Below, one piece after another: positions 41,673-49,286 of a stretch of DNA of 64,000 bases; position 1 is the first letter of the stretch; every line of letters starts with the position of its first letter. This DNA is from Nocardia vulneris (lineage in GTDB: Bacteria > Actinomycetota > Actinomycetes > Mycobacteriales > Mycobacteriaceae). Position numbers and translations under genes: made by a program. The stretch is taken from positions 248,001-312,000 of the forward strand of contig NZ_BDCI01000023.1 in the NCBI RefSeq assembly GCF_001613425.1. The letters are read 5' to 3'. The notes under the pieces were generated by a model. That model was given only the letters and a program-made list of their open reading frames with translations. It was not told where the DNA came from and searched no databases.

Positions 41673-41778
41673 CCGATCCAGCGTACGGCTTAGGCGAATC
41701 GTGCGCCGGTGCGGAGTCACTGCGCATCGGCACCTAGGCCAGGCCTGAAGTCGCGGAGAGGCGGGATAGCATAGGGCG

Positions 41779-41967
41779 GTGGTGAACAAATCGAAGAAAC
41801 CGTATGTCGACAACGGTTGGCCCAAGGTCGCCGACGGTGACCATGCGGTCACCGAACTTTCGTCGACCCGTTCCGGTGGGCTCTCGCCGTACGGTGAGGA
41901 CACCGAGTTTCCGGTCCCGGCGGATCAGCTGCCTTACATGCACCCGAACACGGTGATCAACCGCTGA
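41779..41967 (+). CDS. 62-residue conserved protein (Rv0863-like)
   Basis: Small acidic protein with 'KKPYVDNGWPKVADGDHAV' and 'SPYGEDTEFPVPADQLPY', a composition too specific to be chance. TAGCAT ends 6 bases before GTG 41779, so the mRNA is probably leaderless. Its position next to the Rv0862c homologue matches Rv0863. No known motif; function unknown. Confidence 0.72.
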   Translation: MVNKSKKPYVDNGWPKVADGDHAVTELSSTRSGGLSPYGEDTEFPVPADQLPYMHPNTVINR

Positions 41968-41993
41968 TCTCCGGACGGAAAGTCCGCAGATAC

Positions 41994-42032
41994 GAAGAAG
42001 GGCCCCCATCCGAGGATGTGGGGCCCTTCTTC
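41994..42032. terminator. Bidirectional terminator hairpin
   Basis: gaagaagggcccccatcc pairs with ggatgtggggcccttcttc (one bulge), between the small gene and the convergent rpfA. Confidence 0.88.
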
Positions 42033-42041
42033 ATGAGTGCC

Positions 42042-42674
42042 TCAGGAGGGAAGCAGTCCCTTGTTGGCCTCGTAGAAGTTCACGATGTTCGGGTCGAGCT
42101 TGGTGCCACTGGCTTTGGCGGCGTTGAAGAAGTCGAAGGCTTCCTTGGGCACCTGGATGCCCTGGCCCTGCACGACCGCGAGGGCGCGGTCGACCGCGTT
42201 GAAGACTTCCTGAGTGCTGTCCGGCGCGGCCTGAGCGGCCTGCGGCGCGGGCTCGGGGTTCCAGCGCGGGGTTTCGCTGGTGGTGGGCGCGGAGCGCGGC
42301 GTGGGCGCGCTGCTGAGGCCGAGGTTGGCCGAGCAGCTGGGCCAGGCACCCCAACCCTGCGAGGCGAGCACCTTCTCGGCGACCGCGATCTGCTGTTCCC
42401 GGGTGGCCTGGTTGGCGCTGGCCGCGTACTCGCCGCCGCCGTGGGCCTTCCAGGTGCTGGGCGAGAACTGAAGTCCGCCTTGGAAACCGTTGCCGTTGTT
42501 GATGCCCCAGTTACCGCCGGCCTCACACTGTGCGAGGCGATCCCAGTCGGAGTCGGGTGCCGCGCTGGCGTTGCCTGCGAGGGCCACACCTGCGGTGCCC
42601 ATGATCGCGCCGGTCACGGCGACCTTGGCTACCGTGCGACCGGTCGAGCTTGGCTTGCGATGGCGTCCACTCAT
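42042..42674 (-). CDS. rpfA: Resuscitation-promoting factor RpfA
   Basis: 210 residues; secreted muralytic transglycosylase-like protein that wakes dormant cells. Signal peptide 'VAKVAVTGAIMGTAGVALAG' with cleavage before APDSDWD. The Rpf domain spans residues ~40-115: 'WDRLAQCEAGGNWGINNGNG' (catalytic Glu after Cys), 'GGLQFSPSTWKAHGG', 'AVAEKVLASQGWGAWPSC' (second Cys of the disulfide). A Pro/Ala-rich linker and a small helical C-terminal part follow. ATG 42674; a start at 42713 would lie within the riboswitch. Upstream are a perfect CRP site and a candidate c-di-AMP riboswitch. Matches Rv0867c in position. Confidence 0.92.
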   Translation of the reverse strand: MSGRHRKPSSTGRTVAKVAVTGAIMGTAGVALAGNASAAPDSDWDRLAQCEAGGNWGINNGNGFQGGLQFSPSTWKAHGGGEYAASANQATREQQIAVAEKVLASQGWGAWPSCSANLGLSSAPTPRSAPTTSETPRWNPEPAPQAAQAAPDSTQEVFNAVDRALAVVQGQGIQVPKEAFDFFNAAKASGTKLDPNIVNFYEANKGLLPS

Positions 42675-42695
42675 ATCGGGTTCGTCTTCCTCTCG

Positions 42696-42850
42696 GCGCA
42701 CCTGCGAGGTCATCGATCGGGCTGGACTGAGAGGTCGTCATGCCCGCCCTCGCCCCTACGTTTCCGTCGGGGGTCCGGTACCCGCGGGGCGAGGTTCGGT
42801 GCGGCGGGCCGGTGGTAGCCGGTCGTCCCGGCTGGATAAGACCGTACGTC
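42696..42850 (-). promoter_or_regulatory. Candidate c-di-AMP (ydaO/yuaA-type) riboswitch in the rpfA leader
   Basis: On the minus strand the leader contains CGTAGGGGCG, and about 40 bases later CCCGATCGATGACCTCGCAGG, which resembles the conserved 3' block (CCCGTCAGCTAACCTCGCAGG) of ydaO riboswitches. GC-rich pairing segments surround both. c-di-AMP riboswitches precede rpf genes in several actinobacteria, including rpfA. The 5' block of the motif is less clear, so a covariance search is needed. Confidence 0.5.
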
Positions 42851-42998
42851 GATCCCGGAGAAAAATCACCATTTGGTAACCGGCGTGTACGAGCGGGTCT
42901 CGGTGCGGTATCAGAGCGGGCGAAAGTCCTTCTCTGCAGCTAGAAGCAGTGCCGTCCGGCCAGTGTCGGGCCGTCACCGGTCCGTGACCTCCCCGTTA

Positions 42999-43014
42999 TG
43001 TGACGAGGATCACA
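42999..43014. promoter_or_regulatory. Perfect CRP-type site upstream of rpfA
   Basis: TGTGA-CGAGGA-TCACA matches the CRP consensus TGTGA(N6)TCACA exactly. It lies about 325 bases before the rpfA start. In M. tuberculosis rpfA belongs to the CRP (Rv3676) regulon, so the site makes sense here. Confidence 0.82.
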
Positions 43015-43079
43015 ACCGGGATTCGGTAACGAAAGGCTCGGGTAACCGGTTCGTACCTCGGCGGTCGGCCGCGGTTGGG

Positions 43080-43310
43080 TCAGCGTGAGCGCCGGCCGGC
43101 GCGCAACGCGTAGACCACCGCGACCAGCAGGCCCAGCGGTACGAGCATCGCGCCGAAGTAGAGCCACAGCCCCGGCGTCGCATCGGAGAACACCGGGATC
43201 AGGAAGATCGCGAAGATCGCCAGCAATCCCAGCGCGAACAGGCTCAGCGCGACCTGTAGCAACCAGTCACCCGGCTTGCGTGGCGGGGGCGGAGCGGAAG
43301 GGTTCGTCAC
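43080..43310 (-). CDS. Small two-helix membrane protein (Rv0870c-like position)
   Basis: 76 residues from GTG 43310. The Pro-rich N-terminus 'SAPPPPRKPGD' is followed by two transmembrane helices ('LLQVALSLFALGLLAIFAIF', 'PGLWLYFGAMLVPLGLLVA') and a basic tail 'RAGRRSR'. It sits between rpfA and cspB, as Rv0870c does. It is divergent from cspB. Function unknown. Confidence 0.72.
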   Translation of the reverse strand: MTNPSAPPPPRKPGDWLLQVALSLFALGLLAIFAIFLIPVFSDATPGLWLYFGAMLVPLGLLVAVVYALRAGRRSR

Positions 43311-43510
43311 CGCACGACCGTAAAACTGATGTGCTTGCGTTATTCCCACCGGGGTAGACTCGTAGGCACTCGCGTCCCGCATCCCTGCAGGGCGCGTTCT
43401 TTTCGCAAAGAGAAAGAACCTGCTCGTGGCGCTGTGCCACAGCGGGTTCCGTGGACCAGTGTGCTCGGGCCGTCGGGGTCCGAGTTTTCGATGATGAACG
43501 GGTGAGCGCA

Positions 43511-43933
43511 GTGCCGACCGGCAGGGTGAAGTGGTACGACGTCGAAAAGGGCTTCGGCTTCCTTTCCCAGGACGAGGGGGAGGACGTCTACGTCCGGTCG
43601 TCCGCGCTGCCCGATGGCGTCGAAGGACTGAAGCCCGGGCAGCGCGTCGAGTTCGGCATGGCCGCAGGCCGTCGTGGCCCGCAGGCGCTGAGCCTGAAGC
43701 TGCTCGAGGCGCCGCCCTCGGTCCGGCAAGGCCAAGAGCGTGAACGCGCCCGCAAAGAGCCCGTCGCGCGCCGGCACACCCCGGACGAACTGCACGGCAT
43801 GGTCGAGGACATGATCACCCTGCTCGAGGCGACGGTACAGCCGGACCTGCGCAAGGGCCGCTACCCCGATCGCAAGACCGCGCAACGCATCTCAGAGGTA
43901 GTCCGCGCCGTCGCGCGCGAACTCGACCACTGA
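43511..43933 (+). CDS. cspB: Cold-shock protein with C-terminal extension (CspB-like)
   Basis: 140 residues. Residues 1-62 are the cold-shock domain: 'GRVKWYDVEKGFGFLSQDEG' with RNP1-like 'KGFGFL' and RNP2-like 'DVYVRSSAL'. The C-terminal ~70 residues ('DELHGMVEDMITLLEATVQ', 'ISEVVRAVARELDH') are the extension also found in Rv0871. GTG 43511 agrees with the start of that family ('PTGRVKWYD'). The 5' leader (about 43390-43465) contains two stem-loops, gttctttt/agaaagaac and aacctgctcgtggc/gccacagcgggtt, which could be a temperature-responsive structure. Confidence 0.9.
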   Translation: MPTGRVKWYDVEKGFGFLSQDEGEDVYVRSSALPDGVEGLKPGQRVEFGMAAGRRGPQALSLKLLEAPPSVRQGQERERARKEPVARRHTPDELHGMVEDMITLLEATVQPDLRKGRYPDRKTAQRISEVVRAVARELDH

Positions 43934-43975
43934 AATATTGGCCGCGTGGCCGCGGCGTGGTTCGCGGCCCCTTGG

Positions 43976-44040
43976 TCGCGTATCTCAGCTGTCGAGACTC
44001 GCGCCTTCGGCGCATGCGCTTCGACAGCTGAGATACGCGA
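43976..44040. repeat. Perfect 20-bp inverted repeat (65-nt hairpin)
   Basis: tcgcgtatctcagctgtcga (43976-43995) and its exact complement (44021-44040) flank a 25-base loop that itself contains gcgcc-ttc-ggcgc. It lies between the convergent cspB and DUF2771 genes, in a 244-bp gap. Confidence 0.85.
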
Positions 44041-44177
44041 CGGCCGCGAACGGTCGCTCGTAAGGCTCGCTCCGTTGTGGTTCCGTTCGGTGGTGAGTGG
44101 GCGGTCGCTCGCAATACTCGCTTCGTGGTGGTGCTGGCGGCGATCAGTGGTGCGGCGCTGCTGCCTTTGGTCGGTCG

Positions 44178-44690
44178 CTATGGGGCCGTGCTGATGGACC
44201 AGGCGGCGTGGGGGAGGTAGAACTCCTTGCCGGTGTCCTTGTCCTTGGCCAGGATCGGCAGTTGCAGTTCTAGGCCGACGAGGCGCAGGTCCGGTTCGGG
44301 GCGGGACTCGATGGTGACGGCCATGGCGCCCTGCGGGTAGTTGGTGTGGCTGATCACGCGATCGACCCGTTCTCCGTTGGGCAGTGCGTAGACGACCTGG
44401 GCCAGCCACGGTGCTTCGGCGATCTTCTTCGGCAGCGAGAGTTGCAGCGGGTAGTTCGGTGGCACCGCGAGCTGCACGGTCTCGCCGTAGCGGCAATCCG
44501 CCATCTGCACCGAGCAATACACGTACGGCTCGACGGTGACGGTCTTGCCGTGCGCGTAGGCGGTGATCACCGGGTCCTTCTCGTCCGCGTTGCGGACCAG
44601 CACGACGAGCACGCCGACGAAGGCGACGGTGACGACGAGCAGTCCGGCGACGAGCAAAGCCACGACGGTGCGCGTGTTGAGCCGCTTCAC
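44178..44690 (-). CDS. DUF2771 domain protein (Rv0875c homologue)
   Basis: 170 residues. N-terminal signal-anchor 'VVALLVAGLLVVTVAFVGVL', then an extracytoplasmic domain with 'AHGKTVTVEPYVYCSVQMAD' (two Cys) and 'VDRVISHTNYPQGAMAVTIE'. These match DUF2771/Rv0875c. GTG 44690. It is downstream of the MFS gene with a 64-bp gap and probably co-transcribed, as in M. tuberculosis. Confidence 0.84.
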   Translation of the reverse strand: MKRLNTRTVVALLVAGLLVVTVAFVGVLVVLVRNADEKDPVITAYAHGKTVTVEPYVYCSVQMADCRYGETVQLAVPPNYPLQLSLPKKIAEAPWLAQVVYALPNGERVDRVISHTNYPQGAMAVTIESRPEPDLRLVGLELQLPILAKDKDTGKEFYLPHAAWSISTAP

Positions 44691-44754
44691 GCCGCTGCCT
44701 CGCCGCGGCGCGGGCCGGCCGTCGGCACAGCCGCCGGCTCGAAGGTTCGCTCGC

Positions 44755-46632
44755 TCACTGGCTGGGATCTCCTATCCCTCGTTGGATATGTGTCGTCTCG
44801 CCCCCGGCGGTCCCCGGCTTGCGGTACGCGTTCGAAGTCTGTGGCATCGGCCTGGTCGCGGGAACTTCCTGTTCCGCGTGTTGCGGACGATTTCCGCCGA
44901 GACCGGGCAGCAGCGAATGGCCACGGTAGCTGACGAAGGTCTGCACCAACCCGACCACGAGCACCGCGGTGATCACCGCGAAGCCCTTCCAGTAGTCCGT
45001 CGGCAGCAGCACGCCGGCCGCGCCGCCGACCACCCAGCTGAGCTGCAACACGGTTTCGGACCGGCCGAAGCCGGACGCGATCGACTCCGGCGGCAGATCG
45101 TCCTGGATCAGCGCGTCCAGCGACACCTTCGCCAGCGCACTCGTGCCCGCCGCGACCAGGGTGGCCAGCGCCGCGCCCAGCAGGTTGTTGGTGAACGTCG
45201 CGAACAGCGCGACGAGGGCGCAAGCCGCCGTGCAGCCGAGCACGATCAGCGACGGCCGGCCCAGCTTGATCCGGGCGCCGGTGGCATTGCCCGCGAAGTT
45301 GCCGATCGCGGCGGCGGCGCCGACCACGCCCAGCATCGCGGCCTGCTGCACCGGCCGGTGCTCGGTGGCCTTGGCGACGAAGGCGATGTAGAAGGTGAGG
45401 AACCCGGTCAGCACGCGGATGGCGCTGTTGCCCCACAGACCGGTCACCACCGAACGGCCCAGCGGCTGCCTGCGTTTGCGCGGCGGCACCGCGGATTCCT
45501 TGTCCGCCGAGAGCACTTCGGTGTGCGCGTCGGGGCCGTGATAGCTCAGCGTCGCGGGCACTTCGCCCTCGGTGACCTCCACCCAGGACGGGATGCGCAG
45601 GCTCAGATAGGTTCCGGCACAGGCGATCAGCGTGGCGAAGATCAACGCGCCGTTGGACCCGGCGGCCATCGCGGCAATGCCCGCGATCGCACCCGCACCG
45701 ATCGTGCCGCCGACCAAACCGAACACGGTGAGCCGGGAGTTGGTGCGCACCAAGTCGATATCGGGCGGTAGCACGCGCGGCGTCACCGCGCTCTTGAGCA
45801 CCGAGAACGATTTACTGCCGACCATCATGCACAGGGCGAGCGGATACAGTGCCCAGCTGTCGAATTCGAGCACCAGCACCACCGCGACGACGGCGCGCAA
45901 CGCGAACGAGGTGGCCAGCGCCACCCGTCGACCGTGCTGCAGCCGGTCGAGCATCGGCCCGATCAGCGGCGCGATCACCGCGAACGGCGCGATCGTGATC
46001 AGCAGGTACAGCGCGACTTTCGTCTTGCTCTCGGCGGTCGCGCTGGCGAAGAACAGGGTGTTGGCGAGGGCGACCGCGACCGCCGCGTCGAGGGCGAAGT
46101 TGGCCATCGTCGCATAAGTGAGCGCGGTCAGGCCGGACTTGTCGGCGCCGTCGGCCTTCGCTGCGCGCTGGAAGGTGGCGATGCCCTTCTCGGTGAGTTC
46201 GCGGCCGCGCATCGCGGCGACCCGGGTGACCGTCAGCTTGCGCGGCACCCGTTGCGGACCGGGCTCGGTGGGTTCGGCACCGCCCTCGGCGGCCGCCGGT
46301 TGTTCGGGTAGCGGTTTCGTCGGTGGTGGCGGCGCGGCGAGTTCCGGCTCGGGTCCGTGCGGCGGTTGCGGGCGATTCGGGAAGACGCGGCGCGGTGTCC
46401 GGCCCGGCGGATCCTGCCGCCCCGGTAGCCCTGCCGCCGCGGCCGGATGCCGCCGGGTCTCGGCCTGCGACCCGCCGAGCCGATCGGGATCCAACGGCGG
46501 TAACGGACCACGGCGCGTCGGCGAGTTCGGCGGCGGATACCGGTCGAAACCGGGATGCCGTTCGATCGGCGGATACTCCCCACCGTCCCACCGATCACGG
46601 TCGGGACCGGAAGGTTCGCGGGGAGTAGTCAC
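44755..46632 (-). CDS. MFS transporter with proline-rich N-terminus (Rv0876c homologue)
   Basis: 625 residues. The first ~170 are a disordered Pro/Arg-rich cytoplasmic extension, and the rest has about 12 transmembrane helices: 'ATMANFALDAAVAVALANTL', 'LLITIAPFAVIAPLIGPMLDR' (the loop 2-3 motif), 'AVVLVLEFDSWALYPLALCM', 'ATLVAAGTSALAKVSLDALI'. Same build as Rv0876c. Start GTG 46632. No substrate motif is recognisable. Co-oriented with the DUF2771 gene. Confidence 0.87.
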   Translation of the reverse strand: MTTPREPSGPDRDRWDGGEYPPIERHPGFDRYPPPNSPTRRGPLPPLDPDRLGGSQAETRRHPAAAAGLPGRQDPPGRTPRRVFPNRPQPPHGPEPELAAPPPPTKPLPEQPAAAEGGAEPTEPGPQRVPRKLTVTRVAAMRGRELTEKGIATFQRAAKADGADKSGLTALTYATMANFALDAAVAVALANTLFFASATAESKTKVALYLLITIAPFAVIAPLIGPMLDRLQHGRRVALATSFALRAVVAVVLVLEFDSWALYPLALCMMVGSKSFSVLKSAVTPRVLPPDIDLVRTNSRLTVFGLVGGTIGAGAIAGIAAMAAGSNGALIFATLIACAGTYLSLRIPSWVEVTEGEVPATLSYHGPDAHTEVLSADKESAVPPRKRRQPLGRSVVTGLWGNSAIRVLTGFLTFYIAFVAKATEHRPVQQAAMLGVVGAAAAIGNFAGNATGARIKLGRPSLIVLGCTAACALVALFATFTNNLLGAALATLVAAGTSALAKVSLDALIQDDLPPESIASGFGRSETVLQLSWVVGGAAGVLLPTDYWKGFAVITAVLVVGLVQTFVSYRGHSLLPGLGGNRPQHAEQEVPATRPMPQTSNAYRKPGTAGGETTHIQRGIGDPSQ

Positions 46633-46794
46633 GTCTTCAATTCTGTCGTACTTCGCTGCTGGGCGTTCACTCGCGCTCGAAGGTGTCGGCGGAAGGTGAC
46701 GTTTGTCGCGTCGCGGACGACGATGCATACCCGCAGGCTGCCCGATCCGGCGAAGCACAACCGAAATCGTGGTGAACTCGTCGCGTCGCCGGAC

Positions 46795-47574
46795 TCAGGC
46801 GGGCACGAAGCGGACCTCGAACATGCTCGGCCACTTCTTGCCCGCGAGCAGGAATCGGTCGGTGCCGGGCAGCTGGGCGATCCCGTTCAGCGCGTCGCTG
46901 CCGGTGAGCACTCGGGCGGCGGCCGGATACAGCGCGCTCGCATCGATGCGCGCGAGCACCTCGCCGGAGTCGGGATCGATGCGCAGGATGGTGTCGGTCG
47001 GCCAATTGTTGGCGTAGACCGAACCGTCCTCGGCGCAATCGAGCTCGTTGAGCCGGGCGCTCTGGTGGCTGGTCAGCCGGATCGAGCCGGTCGGCGCGAA
47101 GGTGACCGGATCACGGAAGGTCAGCGTGTCGGTGCCGTCGCTCATCACGAGCCGGCCGTTCCTGGTGCACAGCCCCCAGCCCTCGCCTTCGTACGGCACT
47201 CGGGCACGCTCGGCCAAGGTGACCGGATCCCTCGCGAAAGCCGTGTGCTCCTGCCAGGTCAGCTGCCACAGCGTGTCCCCGGCGACGGTGAGGCCCTCGC
47301 CGAAGAAGGGCGCGGGGAGGTCGGTCCTGGCCAGTTGCTCGCCGGTGCGCACGTCCGTCGCGCGCACGCTCGACGCGCCCGAGAGTCCGGTGCCTTCGTA
47401 GAGCACGTTGCCGTCGATCTCGAGGCCCTGGGTGAAGGCGGTCGGGTCATGCGGTCTGACGGCGACGACCTCGATCTTCAGCTCGGGTGCGGCCTCCTGC
47501 GCGGCGCCACAGCCACTGAAGATGACCAGACCGACCAGCAGAGCGACAGCCAACGAACGCCGATTGCGTTTCAT
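46795..47574 (-). CDS. Lipoprotein glutaminyl-peptide cyclotransferase (plant-type QC)
   Basis: 259 residues. Lipoprotein signal 'SLAVALLVGLVIFSGC'. The mature part is a five-bladed beta-propeller QC: 'HDPTAFTQGLEIDGNVLYEG', 'WQLTWQEHTAF', 'EGWGLCTRNGRLVMSDGT', 'LNELDCAEDGSVYANNWPTD', 'NGIAQLPGTDRFLLAGKKWP' are the family's conserved blade motifs. It forms pyroglutamate at the N-terminus of exported proteins. ATG 47574. It is an insertion relative to M. tuberculosis between Rv0876c and Rv0877, and divergent from the DUF3027 gene, with 17 bases between start codons, so their promoters overlap. Confidence 0.87.
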   Translation of the reverse strand: MKRNRRSLAVALLVGLVIFSGCGAAQEAAPELKIEVVAVRPHDPTAFTQGLEIDGNVLYEGTGLSGASSVRATDVRTGEQLARTDLPAPFFGEGLTVAGDTLWQLTWQEHTAFARDPVTLAERARVPYEGEGWGLCTRNGRLVMSDGTDTLTFRDPVTFAPTGSIRLTSHQSARLNELDCAEDGSVYANNWPTDTILRIDPDSGEVLARIDASALYPAAARVLTGSDALNGIAQLPGTDRFLLAGKKWPSMFEVRFVPA

Positions 47575-47591
47575 ACGGCAAAATGTAGGCG

Positions 47592-49286
47592 GTGAGCGCA
47601 GTTTCTGTTTCTGAGTCCGGCGTCCGGCCGATTCTGGCCGACGCCGTCGATCTGGCCCGCCGTGCGCTCCTGGAGTTGGAACCAGCCGGCGTCGGGGCGC
47701 ATCTCGGCGTGGCTGCCGAGGACGAGAGCGCGGCGACCCATCGCTTCGAAGCCACCCTGCCCGGCTATCGCGGCTGGCAGTGGGCGGTCGTGGTGGCCGC
47801 ACCGCCGGCGGCCGAGTACGCGACGGTCAGCGAGTCGGCACTGCTGCCCGGCCCGGACGCGCTGGTCGCGCCCGACTTCGTGCCGTGGGATCAGCGGATC
47901 CGGCCCGGCGACCTGGCCCCGGGCGACCTGCTGGCCCCGCCGCCGAACGACCCCCGCCTGGTGCCCGGTTACGTCGCCAACGGTGACCCGGTCGTCGACG
48001 AGGTCGCCCTCGAGATCGGCCTCGGCCGCACCCAGGTGATGAGCCTCGAAGGCCGCGCGGACGCCGCCGAACGCTGGCACGCCGAATACGGCCCCGACAC
48101 CGAGATGGCCAAAGCCGCCCCCTCGACCTGCGGCCTGTGCGGTTTCTACCTCCCGCTCGCCGGTTCCCTGCGCGCCGCCTTCGGCGTCTGCGGCAACGCG
48201 ATGGGTGCCGACGGCCGGGTCGTGCACGCCGCCTACGGTTGCGGCGCCCACTCCGACACCGTCGCTCCCACCGGCGGCGGCTCCCCCCTCTACGAGGCCT
48301 ACGACGACGCCGCAGTCGAACTGATCCCGACCGCGGACCTGCGCGTGCAAACGCCGGTGGACGAAGCACCAACCGACGCCGCACCCGCGAAATCGGCGGA
48401 AAGTGCTGCCGGGACGGACGACTCGTCCGCGACGGCCGGAGTCGCCGCCGACGCGCACGAATCGGCTGACCCAACTGCCGGGCCGACCGTCGAGGTCGCT
48501 GCGGTGCCGCCGCGCGCAGCCGCCGAATCCGCGGCTCCGACGACGGCTCCTGGCGAACCGTCGGACGTCGATACTGCGGCCGGCGAAAGCGGCACGGCCT
48601 CGGCTGACGCGACCGCAGCGGCGGCTGGCGGCGAGGGCGATTCGGCTGGGGAAGCGACGATCTCCGACGTCGCGCCGGGAACCCCGGACACCGAGCCCGG
48701 TGCCGCGCCAGTCGCGAACGGCGAACCGACCGTCGAGGTGCCCGTGGCCTCGCCGCGCGGCGATGTGGAAACCGCTGGTGCGGACGTTGTTTCGGTTGGT
48801 GGATCGGAATCGCCTGCCACGCAGCAGGCCGAGGTCGAGGCGCCGCCGGCTGCCCATGAGCCGACCACATCGGGTGTCGAGGGCGCCGCGCCGTCTGACA
48901 CCGTTGCCGCGCAGCCCACGGCGGATGTCGTGGCAGCAGTCGCCGCGGACGACACCGCCGCAGCGGTGGCGTCCGAGTCGGCGCGTGCGTACGCCGAATC
49001 CTCCGGTGCGGAGATCGTTTCGGCCGGTGCGGCCGACTCGGCTCGCGAGGTGTCACCGGAGGCCACGGATCCGCTCGCGCCCGTGGGCGAGACGCAGCCA
49101 TTGGCCGACGCTTCCGCCGCGGCGGATGGCGCGGCTGCCGAGAGTGGTGCCGCCGCTTCGGGCGCGCAGCAGGTTGGCGATGAAGGTCGTTGCGCCGGCG
49201 CTGGTTTCGAGGCGCACGGGTCGGATGCTGAGCAGCGGGGTGACGCGGCCGAGGGTGGGGCGGACGAGTCATCGCGACAGGGGTGA
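47592..49286 (+). CDS. DUF3027 protein with long low-complexity C-terminus (Rv0877-like)
   Basis: 564 residues. Residues ~1-240 are DUF3027: 'RWHAEYGPDTEMAKA', 'STCGLCGFYLPLAGSLRAAF', 'CGNAMGADGRVVHAAYGCGA' with a Cys/His set that could bind zinc. From about residue 245 to 564 the protein is an Ala/Glu/Thr/Pro low-complexity tail without a fold, roughly doubling the usual family length (about 260 residues in Rv0877 from memory). GTG 47592 is used; the frame has a strong start right after the divergent QC gene. It overlaps the next gene by 4 bases (GTGA). Confidence 0.83.
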   Translation: MSAVSVSESGVRPILADAVDLARRALLELEPAGVGAHLGVAAEDESAATHRFEATLPGYRGWQWAVVVAAPPAAEYATVSESALLPGPDALVAPDFVPWDQRIRPGDLAPGDLLAPPPNDPRLVPGYVANGDPVVDEVALEIGLGRTQVMSLEGRADAAERWHAEYGPDTEMAKAAPSTCGLCGFYLPLAGSLRAAFGVCGNAMGADGRVVHAAYGCGAHSDTVAPTGGGSPLYEAYDDAAVELIPTADLRVQTPVDEAPTDAAPAKSAESAAGTDDSSATAGVAADAHESADPTAGPTVEVAAVPPRAAAESAAPTTAPGEPSDVDTAAGESGTASADATAAAAGGEGDSAGEATISDVAPGTPDTEPGAAPVANGEPTVEVPVASPRGDVETAGADVVSVGGSESPATQQAEVEAPPAAHEPTTSGVEGAAPSDTVAAQPTADVVAAVAADDTAAAVASESARAYAESSGAEIVSAGAADSAREVSPEATDPLAPVGETQPLADASAAADGAAAESGAAASGAQQVGDEGRCAGAGFEAHGSDAEQRGDAAEGGADESSRQG

